Assembly (NCBI GenBank): GCA_003635265.1
Contig: PYIZ01000006.1
Location: 20,736-84,735, forward strand
Length of the DNA: 64,000 nucleotides
DNA from: Candidatus Poribacteria bacterium
GTDB lineage: Bacteria > Poribacteria > WGA-4E > PCPOR2b
Direction of reading: 5' to 3'
Shown in pieces: positions 1 through 10,024 of this stretch. A model generated the notes under the pieces. The model had not been told where the DNA came from. It searched no databases and saw nothing but the letters and a program-made list of their open reading frames with translations. Position 1 is the first letter of the stretch; each line of letters starts with the position of its first letter. The position numbers were made by a program, and so were the translations under genes.

Positions 1-404
1 TCTACCCTAAGCAATAAAGATCTTGGCACAACCGGTTCCGGGGAAGCGATACGGAACGTGACCACAGATATCGTTGTTCCACCCCGCTCTGTCACTACTT
101 TGGTTGTAAAGGGAATGGTCTACAAAGAGGACGGTTCAACCTCTGCGGGCAGCGGTCTTAACGTTATGGTCACCGTCGGTTCAACTTCTCAGGCTGTCCA
201 GACCAAGACGGACGGATCTTATGAGGCACTATTCATCAGCGATTTAATCGCACCTGTTGCGATGACCGGCGACGCAATTTCAGTTGTTGTGTCGGACGGT
301 TCGGGTCCACGTGGCGAGAATGATCCAGCTGAATCTACCCTAAGCAATAAGGATCTTGGCACAACCGGTTCCGGAGAAGCGATACGGAACGTGACCACAG
401 ATAT
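1..404 (+). repeat. Near-identical tandem repeat inside the giant gene (333-bp period)
   Basis: Bases 1-71 recur at 334-404 with two mismatches. The offset is exactly 333 bp (111 codons), so the frame is kept. This marks a recent in-frame duplication of one ~111-residue beta domain; more copies may lie upstream of the window. Confidence 0.85.
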
Positions 405-3400
405 AGGATTCACCACAAGTATCCTCGCCGTAGGCGGCACGGTTTACCTCAAAAATGGTGATACCGATCATGTCGCGGCGGCAAAACATCTGAGGGAAAC
501 CGAACTGACCGTTACTGTGACCAATACCACCCTCGGGATCCAAAGGACTGGAGTCGTCGATGACGACGGTGAATATGAGATTCTCATCATCGGCGGCAAC
601 TTCGCCACCGTTGGAGAAACGGACGATATAATCGTCGTCGAGGTGAAGAACGATGCGGGTGTAGCTGTTGGAAATAACTCCCATACCCTTACTATAGATG
701 ATATTAAGGCAACTCGGGCGGACCTTGATGTTGAGACAACTGTTCCCGCCAGAGTTTTGACGCTTCATGTTGAAGGCGATGTCATTGAGCTAAATGGCAG
801 CTCCGCTGGTCTTGGCGTTGAGGTCACCCTCACGATTGTGATGAACGGGATCCCCAACGAAGCGCAGGTCGTCACAGATGCCACAGGTCACTATAGGCAT
901 CTCTTCGCCGCTGTCAGTCCAGGAGCGCCAGCGGCACGCACCGACGATATATTGAGAGTGCAAGTTTTACGGATGGCTAACGGATACTTCGGCTATAGGG
1001 AAATGGAGTTGCGAACCCACGAGCTCGCTTACGAGAACCAGCCGTTGATAGTTATGCCGCCGATTAAACTGATTCCTCCCACCTTGCGGTTGGGTGGTCT
1101 TTCGATAAATACTAGCCACGCAGACGAGTATTACGGCTACCTCAGCTTGGAGGCGATTAAAAAGAATCCTGAGCTGCTTCAACTTATCCCCTCCGGTATC
1201 CTGCATGTGGATCTATCACAGAATCTACTGGCATCGCTGCCATCAGGGTTCAACCCAACCCCCGATCCGACTGCTGATATCACGAAGATGTTCGATATCG
1301 ATTCGGAGAACTTCGGCAACGGGATTACCCCAAGACCGGCATGGCACGTCCTGGCAGGGAGCAGCCCGGCAGATTCAGGGCGATGGTTGAACGGGAATCA
1401 ACTCAGTCTCTATGTCGTCACCGGTCCAGTTCCGAGTGTCCAGAGCGTGACCTTCACCCTCACCGGACCGCAGGGCGGGACGATGAAAGCTGATCCTGTA
1501 GCCGCTGGCGGTCATATGCACAACTTCCAACTGGAAGAGGAGCGAGCAATTCTCTTCCTCCCCTCATGGCCCAGTTTGAACATGAACGCGGAGATCTTCT
1601 CAGGCGTAACCTTGATGATTGACGGGCAAGCCCCGATACCTATGACCTCCAAGCTCGTTGGAGATGAGGTGGTATGGGAAGCACCAGCTACGCTGACTAC
1701 CGGCTCTACAGTCTATTACTACTATCAAGTGACGCTCGCGCAGCCGTATGAACTGGACGACGGAACCGTGGTATCCAGTTGGCCCATGCCTGATCCACGG
1801 AACCTACAGGTCCAAAACCGAGGGATCGTTGAAACGCTTCTCGCACCAGACGTGCCAGAGCTCAAAGAGATTGTCACAACAACGGATCTGAAGTTAAGAT
1901 CTGTGTTTGATGTGCCAGCTCTGGCTGCGAATGAATCCCTCTGGGTTGCCACGTTCGATTTCCCCGCCGGCACCGATGGCGCGTATAGCGTGGATACGGT
2001 TGTCCAATATGAGGGCGGGCTCACACGAAGCATTCCGAATCAGATGTTTACTCTCGATCGGGCAGCACCGACCGCCGGCATCACGGCAGCGATCGGTGCG
2101 AGTGCCGGGATGTATGAGCGTGACGATGGTTCCTATGTCACCGCAGCGCATACAGATGAGGGAACCTTAACCCTCACTACGATGCCAATGGCTGCCCCAT
2201 CGGAGTCAGCAGCCTATCTATACCAGATTATCCGACTGGACGATGAAGGTAATCCGGGGAATCAGGTGTGGAATCCAATAACGGTGACAGGCGAAATGCT
2301 ACCGCTCACCTATATGGACCCTCATCAGATCCAAATCCCGATCGGTGATATGGGGAATTACGGTATTCGTGCTGTCGGTATTGACAGCATCTTAAATATC
2401 AGTTCCAACACAATGCCGAGGATGTTGGATATCGTGTCTCCCGACCCCGATGTCGCTACGCTGACCCTCGTACACGCGGATTACAACGGCGACGGTACAA
2501 CAGACGGTCCCTTTGAAATGGAACAGGCCGCCGATAGCGCGACAATCTTCTCAGACAGAAGCAATGTCCACCTTACCTTTGAGATGATGGCTACAGATCA
2601 TCCGTTGAAGTCAATTGCGATTGACTTCCAGATCAACGGCGAAGGCGATTGGAAACCGATCGCTATGCTGACCGGAGATGCCCTTGAGGGCGCGAAGGCT
2701 GGGTTTGAGGTCGATTGGGATCGGACAGCCGATTTCGCAGACCTACTCGACATGAGAGGGAAGGCAACGGTTCGTGTCACTGTGACCAACGCCTTGGATC
2801 TCGAAGGTGAGTCAAGCACGTCGCTTGCGCTCGTTCCTCCCACTTTACAGTTGGGTGGGCTTTCGATAAATACCGGTTACGAGAGTGGGTTGGAGGCGTT
2901 GAAGACAATAAGCGGGTTGGATATAACCGCGCTCGCCACCAATACGCTGGGCATGGATCCGTTTAGCTTAATTACACCAAGTCCGCTTCCTATCGCTTTA
3001 GCGCTTCTTGGTACGCTAAACCATATTCAAAGTATGCTGCCGGAAGGCTTTGAGACCGGTGACCTGCAGATTCATCGCGAAAACTTCGGTAATGCGCTAA
3101 CGCCGAAACCGATATGGTATTTCATGGCATCGCCAGAAAACCGGGATGCCGGGCGCTGGGTTAATAGCAATCAACTGCATCTGTATACCTTAGCCGGTCC
3201 GACCGCCAAAAGTGTGACGTTCAGTGCGAGTGGAGCGGGGGTTGCTATGGCTGATGCCGAAAAGGTTGAGACGGGTGGCACCTTCAAATACAACTTCCAA
3301 TTGGAAGAGGAGTTGGTAGCCATCTTCGCAGGAAGTATGCCTGCCTTTGCAGCGGTGACCCTGATGATTGACGGACAGGCACCAATCCCTATGGCCGGTA

Positions 3401-6400
3401 ATGCAGGGATATGGTCAGCCGAAGCAGCGTTGGCTCCCGGCTACCCAGTCTCTTACTACTACGGGGTTAAGCTTGCCCAACCGTATCACGACCCAATCAA
3501 CATGATAACCATTGACGCATTTCCGTTCCCCGATCCTCGGAACCTACAGGCGGTTGAAACGGCTAACCTCGCTGAAACACTTGAAGCGCTGTTTACCTCA
3601 GAGTTGAATCCGCTCGGTACAATGGATGCACCCTTTAGATCTGTGTTCACCGTGCCAGCAGTGGACGATGCTTCACAATCCCTATGGGTCGGTAAACTTG
3701 ATATTCCTGCCGATGGTATGTATCAGTTGGATGTCGCTGTTCAATATAGCGGCGGTTCCGCAGATGAACTCACCGGCAAAATGTTTACCGTGGATACAAC
3801 GGCACCGACCGCTAGCACAATGATTCATGATACACCCGATGACAACATCGGTATGTATCACCGTGAAGATGGGGTTTATGTTGCAGCCGCGCTTCCGGAT
3901 CCAGGTAGGGCGATCTTAAACGTCTCTGCAACCCCAATAGATGACTCAGACCTTGAGGCGTATCTGTATCAATTCGCTGCGTTAGATGCTGATGGCAATC
4001 CGGGGACGTGGAATCCAATGGTAACCGTGGATCTACAAACACCAGATATTGCGAAACTGCTTACTAATCCCGCGAGTGCGTTGCCACTGACCTCTCGTCC
4101 GCCACATCATGTGCAGATGCTCGTGCGTAGTGGGGCCGGAAGTGATTTAGATCACGGTATGTACGGTCTCCGTGTCGTCGGTATTGATAACATCTTGAAT
4201 GCCGATTCGACGAGAGAAACCGGCGTCAGGTTGGAGCTCGTTGCACCAGACCCGGATAGCGCGATGGTTTCCCTCGTGCAGGCTGACTACGATGGCGATG
4301 GTACAGTGGACGGTCCGTATGAAACGCAGTCCACCGCCGGAGATGTGACCATCTTCTCAGACTCAATGGTAACGCTCACCGTTGAAATAACCGAACGCAC
4401 CGATCATCCTTTGACGATTGAAGTGGAGTATCAGGTCGCAGGCGGTGATTGGCACTCAATCGGAACGCTCACCGCAGAGGCGACTAGCGCTATGGTAGGC
4501 GATCAACTCCCAGTCAGCTGGCACGTTGGCGATTACGCAGAGCTGCCGAATACGACAGGGCACGTGATGGTCCGTACCGTTGCAACTAACGGATTGACTA
4601 TCGAGCGCACTTCGGAGGTCAGTCTCGCCTATGAGCGTCGTCTAGCACCTGCAATCGCTGCAATTCATGTGGATGCGGCGGATCTCCACCCCACCAGCAA
4701 TGCACCGCGTGGCGGAATCACAATCAGCGCATTCACGCAGGCGATGACCAACCCGACAACGACGGCAATTCAGTTTGAGATTCGCCGTGCTGCAGATGCT
4801 GATGGCGATTGGCAGCCGATCGGGATAGCACAACTGTTAGGAGATACAACGGTTGTTTCTAACGTTCAAACGCCTCTCATTCAAGACCTTATCGGTACAA
4901 TTGTCGCCGGCGCACCTAACGCACCGCTTTCTTCATTCTACCGACACTGGTCGATCTCTGTGGATACCACGACCCTCGAAGATACCATCTTAGATGGTAC
5001 AGCAGCTGAAACCGATGCAAGCCAAGATGACAATCCGTATGTTGTCCAAGCCACCGCTGTCGATGTGGCTGGCATGGGGTATCCATCGGCTGATGGCGTC
5101 GGGGCGGACTTCTCTGTGGATAACTACTCACCGACAGAGATCACCCAAGTTGATAATGAGGTTGGGACGGTCGAGCCTGATGAGAACGGAAACTACTACG
5201 TCAGTGGCTTGATCGCTGAAGATGTGCCCGCGCCGATGCGGAAGTTGACTGCATGGACAGGGGCGTATCCGGGAGTCTTCCCAGGCGGCATTAAACTTGT
5301 CGTCAACGATGCCGATTCCGGCGCGGCAGTCGAAATTCCAGAGACCATCTTCGGCGCCGAGGGCAGCTATACCTACATCGGTGACTTTCAGCTAGCGTCA
5401 GTCGAGAATGGGGTCTATACCTTCAAAGCGGTAGCATATACCGCCGATGGTATGGCAGAAGAGAGAATCGTTGCGAGACCAATCACCGTTGAGGTCCGTA
5501 ATTTCAATCCATTAACTGATATTCTCAGTATCATGGTGATTGACACTGAAGGTGAGGTTCGTAGCCCCAGTGAAATTGACACCATGTATCCTATCGGTTT
5601 CCCAGCAATTGAGGATCAGTTTACCTTTACCCTCACTACAAACCATGTCCGTGCAAACGAAATTGATGTCATGATTGGAGATGATGGAGATTCCGCACGG
5701 ATGCTCGGTGCGCTGACTGACGATGGGATTATGGTCACTGCTAACGCTGATGGAAGCACCAGCTTTGAAATCATGCTTGATACCTCAATGCTGGAGGATG
5801 GACGATTCAACCTCACGGGAACGATTACCAAGCCAAACGGCAGCGCTCCATTCGACTTACCGGGTATCCGGGTAGATAGAGCCGCACCTGTGGTTGAGAT
5901 TGTATCCCCAATTGCACGGAGTCAGTTGACCTCATCGCCAACCATTCAGGTCACTTATAGCGATGCAAGTGGTTTCGATCCAAACGATATGGCTATGGAG
6001 GAGATGCCCGTTGTTATCACCTTAACCCGTTTGCCCAGTGGTGAGGTGATCGATGTTGTTGAAGGGCTGATCCACATTACCGCAGCCGCGGAGGGCGAAA
6101 TCCAAACCCAGATGGGTAACATTGTCTACACCCACGGCGACCCACTGCCTGGCGGTGCATATCGCATCGACGCTACGGTGACCGATATCCTTGGAAATGT
6201 TGGCAGCGCAGAACCGGTTGAGATTACTGTGGAAGGCTTAAAGCCGACCGTCTCAGTGATGTCTCCGCTCTCCGGACAGATTGTTGATCCGAGGCAGCCA
6301 CTGATTGTCAGTGTTGCCCTTACCGGTAGCGGTGAGCTAACCGTAACAGAGTTCCAAATCAATGGAATGGATATGGAGGGAACCTTAGAGGATAACTGGC

Positions 6401-8043
6401 TGACCTACACAATGCAGCCACCCCTTGTAGGTGCTGATGATTCGATTCTCCAACGCGGAAGTGATAACACCGTTTCTGTTAAAATTGTTGATAGCGAGGG
6501 GTACACCGCTGAAAATGGTATTAGTTTCGCCGTTTCCTTAGATAATACCCCGCCGGTGATTTCAGGACCTGCTCCGCAGGGTGAGATCACTCGGAAAATC
6601 GGTCGAATCACCGCACGCGTAAGCGATAACGAATCGAACATCACACGCATTCAGTACGCGCTTGATGATGCACCACTTACGGATATTTCGTTCTCGCCCA
6701 GTATGGTCGTCGAAGTGGGACGCGGGAAAGAGGTAAAGGGTCAGACCTCCTTTAACCTGTTTGACGCTCCACTCGGAACACACAGTGTGACGATCATTGC
6801 TGAAAGTACCGGCGGTACGTCAACCTTAACGTGGGAATTCACTATAGTCAATCCGGATACCAAACCACCGGAGGTGGTCACCTACTCACCGCTCGGAATC
6901 ATTCGGACGGATAGACCGATACTCGCTGCAACAGTGAGCGATGAATCTGGCTTCAAGCGGGACGGCATCACACTTATCCTCGCAGGTGTCCCAGGAAATC
7001 AAGGTTCAGGTAGACGTTCAAGTCCGACCTCTACAACTGTTACATTCACGCCAAGTATTTCGGTTACACCGGGTCCCTACACTGCAAGGCTCACGGTGAT
7101 AGATAAATACAACAACCGAACCGAGGCAGAATGGCAGTTCACGGTTGAATTGGACAGCACGCCGCCAGCAATTACGACGACTTCGCCGCACGGAGTGGTT
7201 CAGGTGGATAGACCGATTATATCGGTCTCCGCCAGCGATGATATGTCCGGTGTAGATACCATTGATATCTCGGTCAAAAATGAGAGCAGTCAGGCGGTCG
7301 CAGGCGTAACTTCAGTCCGGTCTGATAGGACATCAGCCACCTTTACGCCGACCGCAGCGCTAACAAGTGGGACATATACCGTTGACGTTAAATTGGCGGA
7401 TATGAGTGGAAATAAAGCGTCAGGTCAATGGCAATTTACTGTTGAGCTTGATACAGTAGCACCGATCGTTCTCGACACGCGTCCGTCGCAGGAACACACC
7501 GAAAATCGGAGGCCCATGATCTCGGCGACCTACACGGATGCCGTGTCCGGTATTGACGTCGGATCGGTGAAGCTCACGCTTGATGGTTCACCTGTTGAAC
7601 CAGACGCACTGTCAGACACTCAGGTGACGTTCACACCTAAGGCTGACCTACCATTCGGTCCGCACACGGTGAAACTTGAAGTCTCCGACATGGCTCCATC
7701 AGCGAACACCGCAGTTCAAGAGTGGACGTTCTATGTCGAACGGATTGGTATTGCGAATGCACGGAATTATCCGAATCCATTTGAGGATGAGACCACGATT
7801 GCCTTCAGGGTTTCGAGGCAAGCGAGCATAACCGTCCGGATTTACGATTTCACCGGTAGACTCGTCGCACGACCTGTGACAAATTCACGCTATGAGGCGG
7901 GCGAAGTTAAGATTGATTGGCACAATCAAACCGCTGCAGGCGATCACCTCGCACGAGGCGTGTACTTCTGCCATATTCTCATGGAAGACGATAACTTTGA
8001 GTCTCAATCTGCTATTCTCAAGATGGCAATTATTACCGAATAG
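1..8043 (+). CDS. Giant secreted multi-domain Ig-like/adhesin protein (5' end outside window)
   Basis: The reading frame is open from base 1, so the gene starts upstream and the GTG at 58 is an internal Val codon. At least 2,680 residues are visible. In order: short beta-sandwich domains resembling carboxypeptidase-regulatory/Ig modules (bases 1-1070); two copies of a ~587-residue module, each opening with PPTLxLGGLSINT (from 1075 and 2836); linker beta domains; at least three Ig-like repeats with the pattern D-x-x-PP-x-x-x-x-x-SPxG near 6850-7740; and a C-terminal ~95-residue domain beginning NARNYPNPF (about 7750-8040). That last domain resembles the FlgD-Ig/type IX (Por) secretion tail. 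A surface or extracellular adhesin/matrix role is inferred. The next gene encodes a PorV/PorQ-like protein, which fits a type IX-like export route. Confidence 0.85.
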   Translation, partial: STLSNKDLGTTGSGEAIRNVTTDIVVPPRSVTTLVVKGMVYKEDGSTSAGSGLNVMVTVGSTSQAVQTKTDGSYEALFISDLIAPVAMTGDAISVVVSDGSGPRGENDPAESTLSNKDLGTTGSGEAIRNVTTDIGFTTSILAVGGTVYLKNGDTDHVAAAKHLRETELTVTVTNTTLGIQRTGVVDDDGEYEILIIGGNFATVGETDDIIVVEVKNDAGVAVGNNSHTLTIDDIKATRADLDVETTVPARVLTLHVEGDVIELNGSSAGLGVEVTLTIVMNGIPNEAQVVTDATGHYRHLFAAVSPGAPAARTDDILRVQVLRMANGYFGYREMELRTHELAYENQPLIVMPPIKLIPPTLRLGGLSINTSHADEYYGYLSLEAIKKNPELLQLIPSGILHVDLSQNLLASLPSGFNPTPDPTADITKMFDIDSENFGNGITPRPAWHVLAGSSPADSGRWLNGNQLSLYVVTGPVPSVQSVTFTLTGPQGGTMKADPVAAGGHMHNFQLEEERAILFLPSWPSLNMNAEIFSGVTLMIDGQAPIPMTSKLVGDEVVWEAPATLTTGSTVYYYYQVTLAQPYELDDGTVVSSWPMPDPRNLQVQNRGIVETLLAPDVPELKEIVTTTDLKLRSVFDVPALAANESLWVATFDFPAGTDGAYSVDTVVQYEGGLTRSIPNQMFTLDRAAPTAGITAAIGASAGMYERDDGSYVTAAHTDEGTLTLTTMPMAAPSESAAYLYQIIRLDDEGNPGNQVWNPITVTGEMLPLTYMDPHQIQIPIGDMGNYGIRAVGIDSILNISSNTMPRMLDIVSPDPDVATLTLVHADYNGDGTTDGPFEMEQAADSATIFSDRSNVHLTFEMMATDHPLKSIAIDFQINGEGDWKPIAMLTGDALEGAKAGFEVDWDRTADFADLLDMRGKATVRVTVTNALDLEGESSTSLALVPPTLQLGGLSINTGYESGLEALKTISGLDITALATNTLGMDPFSLITPSPLPIALALLGTLNHIQSMLPEGFETGDLQIHRENFGNALTPKPIWYFMASPENRDAGRWVNSNQLHLYTLAGPTAKSVTFSASGAGVAMADAEKVETGGTFKYNFQLEEELVAIFAGSMPAFAAVTLMIDGQAPIPMAGNAGIWSAEAALAPGYPVSYYYGVKLAQPYHDPINMITIDAFPFPDPRNLQAVETANLAETLEALFTSELNPLGTMDAPFRSVFTVPAVDDASQSLWVGKLDIPADGMYQLDVAVQYSGGSADELTGKMFTVDTTAPTASTMIHDTPDDNIGMYHREDGVYVAAALPDPGRAILNVSATPIDDSDLEAYLYQFAALDADGNPGTWNPMVTVDLQTPDIAKLLTNPASALPLTSRPPHHVQMLVRSGAGSDLDHGMYGLRVVGIDNILNADSTRETGVRLELVAPDPDSAMVSLVQADYDGDGTVDGPYETQSTAGDVTIFSDSMVTLTVEITERTDHPLTIEVEYQVAGGDWHSIGTLTAEATSAMVGDQLPVSWHVGDYAELPNTTGHVMVRTVATNGLTIERTSEVSLAYERRLAPAIAAIHVDAADLHPTSNAPRGGITISAFTQAMTNPTTTAIQFEIRRAADADGDWQPIGIAQLLGDTTVVSNVQTPLIQDLIGTIVAGAPNAPLSSFYRHWSISVDTTTLEDTILDGTAAETDASQDDNPYVVQATAVDVAGMGYPSADGVGADFSVDNYSPTEITQVDNEVGTVEPDENGNYYVSGLIAEDVPAPMRKLTAWTGAYPGVFPGGIKLVVNDADSGAAVEIPETIFGAEGSYTYIGDFQLASVENGVYTFKAVAYTADGMAEERIVARPITVEVRNFNPLTDILSIMVIDTEGEVRSPSEIDTMYPIGFPAIEDQFTFTLTTNHVRANEIDVMIGDDGDSARMLGALTDDGIMVTANADGSTSFEIMLDTSMLEDGRFNLTGTITKPNGSAPFDLPGIRVDRAAPVVEIVSPIARSQLTSSPTIQVTYSDASGFDPNDMAMEEMPVVITLTRLPSGEVIDVVEGLIHITAAAEGEIQTQMGNIVYTHGDPLPGGAYRIDATVTDILGNVGSAEPVEITVEGLKPTVSVMSPLSGQIVDPRQPLIVSVALTGSGELTVTEFQINGMDMEGTLEDNWLTYTMQPPLVGADDSILQRGSDNTVSVKIVDSEGYTAENGISFAVSLDNTPPVISGPAPQGEITRKIGRITARVSDNESNITRIQYALDDAPLTDISFSPSMVVEVGRGKEVKGQTSFNLFDAPLGTHSVTIIAESTGGTSTLTWEFTIVNPDTKPPEVVTYSPLGIIRTDRPILAATVSDESGFKRDGITLILAGVPGNQGSGRRSSPTSTTVTFTPSISVTPGPYTARLTVIDKYNNRTEAEWQFTVELDSTPPAITTTSPHGVVQVDRPIISVSASDDMSGVDTIDISVKNESSQAVAGVTSVRSDRTSATFTPTAALTSGTYTVDVKLADMSGNKASGQWQFTVELDTVAPIVLDTRPSQEHTENRRPMISATYTDAVSGIDVGSVKLTLDGSPVEPDALSDTQVTFTPKADLPFGPHTVKLEVSDMAPSANTAVQEWTFYVERIGIANARNYPNPFEDETTIAFRVSRQASITVRIYDFTGRLVARPVTNSRYEAGEVKIDWHNQTAAGDHLARGVYFCHILMEDDNFESQSAILKMAIITE
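1075..4640 (+). repeat. Diverged internal duplication, ~587-residue module x2
   Basis: Two modules start at 1075 and 2836, a period of 1,761 bp. They share landmarks in the same order: PPTLxLGGLSINT, ENFGNxxTPxPxW, GRWxNxNQLxLY, FQLEEE, VTLMIDGQAPIPM, PFPDPRNLQ-like, FRSVFxVPA, DPHQ/PPHHVQM and LVxADYxGDGTxDGP. They are alike at the protein level but diverged at the DNA level. Exact ends are approximate. Confidence 0.8.
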
Positions 8044-8057
8044 CAACATTCACTTCT

Positions 8058-8094
8058 CCTCTGACTCGGAATCCAACCGATTCCGGGTCAGGGG
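8058..8094 (+). terminator. Intercistronic hairpin between the giant gene and the PorV-like gene
   Basis: The arms are 8058-8073 and 8079-8094, 16 bp with two G-U pairs and a 5-nt loop. No T-run follows, so it is more likely an attenuating or RNA-processing hairpin than a full terminator. It would allow different expression of the giant protein and its downstream partner. Confidence 0.55.
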
Positions 8095-8120
8095 ATTTGC
8101 CTTCATAAAGGAGGGAGACA

Positions 8121-9047
8121 ATGTTTCAACTTAAGCATAAAGTACTATTCAGTTCAATCGGGTTTATTGCCCTCGCAGTTTTGCTTGCACCTGTCTGCTT
8201 CGCTGGCGTGAATGCTGCACCTCATCTTGGGATGGGAAGCGGTGCGCGAGCGCTGGGGTTGGGCGGTGCTTTTACCGCTGTCGCTAACGATGCGACTTCA
8301 ACAATATGGAATCCCGCCGGATTGCCAGCTGTCAAGGATTTAACCGTAACACTATCTTCTACACCGATGTCTCTTGATAGGAAACACAGTTTTATCGGCT
8401 TGGTCAAACGGGTCGGTAAGGGTGGTCTGGGGCTATCAGTAATCAATGCTGGCGTCGATGATATACCTTCCTACGATAAAAATGGGGTCAGGACTGGTTC
8501 ATTTAACCAGACATCTAACGCTTTTGCCTTCTCCTATGGTCATCACCTTGGTGTCGTGGCGCTCGGTGCGAGTGCACGCATGTATATGGATAGCTTCGGA
8601 GATCATTCGAGTACAAGCGGCTTCGCCGGTGCTGATGTCGGACTTCTCGGAGGCAACAGAGCCAGAACCTTCAACTTTGGTATCGCGGCGAGGAATCTTG
8701 GCAGCGCAATCGGTGACGACACGGTGCCCGTGATAATAGCGGGCGGTCTTGCATATCGAGTGCTGCACAAACACGTTGCAACCTTCTCCGTCGATGTTCA
8801 ACACGAAATCCTTGAGATAGGGGAATCCACTACCAGTCTTCATCTTGGAACCGAATACCTGATCGCAAAAACCTTTGCAATTCGGGGTGGCAGTAGACTG
8901 ACCGAGGATCGCGCTCAGTTTTTCGGCGGATTTGGTGTCAACGTCGGTGGACTGCAACTCGATTATGCCGTGAAAGCAATTGAGAGTTCTATCTATGATG
9001 ATATTGATGGCGGTACGCACTTTGTATCACTCTCTTATAGCTACTAA
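8121..9047 (+). CDS. PorV/PorQ-family outer-membrane beta-barrel protein
   Basis: 308 residues. A signal peptide (about residues 1-29, ending near FAG) is followed by the family's hallmark N-terminus, GxGxxARALGLGGAFTAVANDATSTIWNPAGL. The rest alternates short hydrophobic strands typical of an outer-membrane barrel and ends in an aromatic strand (SLSYSY). In Bacteroidetes, PorV and PorQ are type IX secretion outer-membrane components; in other phyla related proteins are of unknown role. The start is set by AAGGAGG about 6 bases upstream of the ATG. It lies 77 bp after the giant gene, whose C-terminal NYPNPF domain could be its cargo signal (inference). Confidence 0.85.
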   Translation: MFQLKHKVLFSSIGFIALAVLLAPVCFAGVNAAPHLGMGSGARALGLGGAFTAVANDATSTIWNPAGLPAVKDLTVTLSSTPMSLDRKHSFIGLVKRVGKGGLGLSVINAGVDDIPSYDKNGVRTGSFNQTSNAFAFSYGHHLGVVALGASARMYMDSFGDHSSTSGFAGADVGLLGGNRARTFNFGIAARNLGSAIGDDTVPVIIAGGLAYRVLHKHVATFSVDVQHEILEIGESTTSLHLGTEYLIAKTFAIRGGSRLTEDRAQFFGGFGVNVGGLQLDYAVKAIESSIYDDIDGGTHFVSLSYSY

Positions 9048-9083
9048 TTCTAACGACCCGATTATACCAAAGGAGTATGTTAT

Positions 9084-9938
9084 ATGAAGACGATGAAATC
9101 AATCCTGCGCTTCTCGCTTATCCTTTATCTCTGTCTGCTTTTGACCGGGGCATCCTATATCCTGACTGCCTCTGCCAAAATTACCCCTCATCCGGACATG
9201 GAGGGGACAACACTCATTACCATTGTTAAGGGCGATACCCTGTGGGATCTCGCTGCAAAGCATCTCAAAGATCCGCTTAATTGGCCCGAGTTCAAGAAGT
9301 ATAACACCTTTACCAATCCTGACCAAATCTACCCCGACGAGATGATGCGAATCCCCGCCGAAGAGGTGAAAGAAATGATAGAGGTAGCTGTCGAGAAAGA
9401 CATGGTCACTTTGGAAGAGCTTGAAGCGGTAAAGGCAGAACTCGCTGCCATGGAAGCCAGAGCGATGGCCGCAGAAGAGGCGGTCGGTGTTACCGCTGCT
9501 GATGTCGCCGCAATCAAAAAGATGGTTGATGACCTAATCGCACAGCAGAAAAAGGTCAAGAGCGGTCTCAAAGACCTTAAAAAGGAGGTCGCGGGGATGC
9601 CGGGTGTTGTTGACAAGATTAATGCCTCCCTGATGAAACATGCCGAAGCCAGCCAGCACGAGATCAAAGAGGTTCACGAAGAGGTCCACGACGTAGAGGA
9701 CGATGTTAACTCGCTCTATAAGGACGTGCAGGCGTTTCAAGAAGCCAACGAGGAAGCGCACAAAGCCACCGAAGAGAAGCTTGCGGCAGGGATTAAGGCA
9801 AATGCAGACAGCCTCGATAAACTCCACGCGATGCACAGAGGTGCCACAGAAAAGCCGAACAAATCGAAACGTACGATCGCATTTCTGACTACGTTGGCGG
9901 GTACAGCTGCTTGGTTTGCCATCAGCGCCATGGAGTAA
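9084..9938 (+). CDS. LysM-domain coiled-coil envelope protein with C-terminal membrane anchor
   Basis: 284 residues. A signal peptide or N-terminal membrane segment (about 7-31) is followed by one LysM peptidoglycan-binding domain (about 43-92; ITIVKGDTLWDLAAKHL, with MMRIP at the end). A long charged coiled coil covers about 95-255, and a short hydrophobic C-terminus (IAFLTTLAGTAAWFAI) could anchor it. It probably bridges peptidoglycan and a membrane. The SD is AAAGGAG upstream of the ATG. It is the last gene of the unit with the giant protein and PorV-like barrel and ends at a strong terminator. Confidence 0.8.
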   Translation: MKTMKSILRFSLILYLCLLLTGASYILTASAKITPHPDMEGTTLITIVKGDTLWDLAAKHLKDPLNWPEFKKYNTFTNPDQIYPDEMMRIPAEEVKEMIEVAVEKDMVTLEELEAVKAELAAMEARAMAAEEAVGVTAADVAAIKKMVDDLIAQQKKVKSGLKDLKKEVAGMPGVVDKINASLMKHAEASQHEIKEVHEEVHDVEDDVNSLYKDVQAFQEANEEAHKATEEKLAAGIKANADSLDKLHAMHRGATEKPNKSKRTIAFLTTLAGTAAWFAISAME

Positions 9939-9968
9939 CCCTTCTAAAGCGACTAACTTTCACACCTG

Positions 9969-10010
9969 AGCAGGGGTAGTGTACGCACTATCCCTGCTTT
10001 TTTTGTTTTT
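9969..10010 (+). terminator. Rho-independent terminator
   Basis: A 13-bp stem (9969-9981 with 9986-9998, one G-U pair) with a TACG tetraloop is followed by TTTTTTTGTTTTT. It closes the giant protein/PorV/LysM unit. Confidence 0.9.
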
Positions 10011-10024
10011 GTACTACAATTAAT

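Noticed and set aside
58-60. GTG as the start codon of the giant gene
   Set aside because: The frame is open to base 1 and the residues before it (bases 1-57) duplicate an internal part of the same protein, so the GTG is an internal Val codon.
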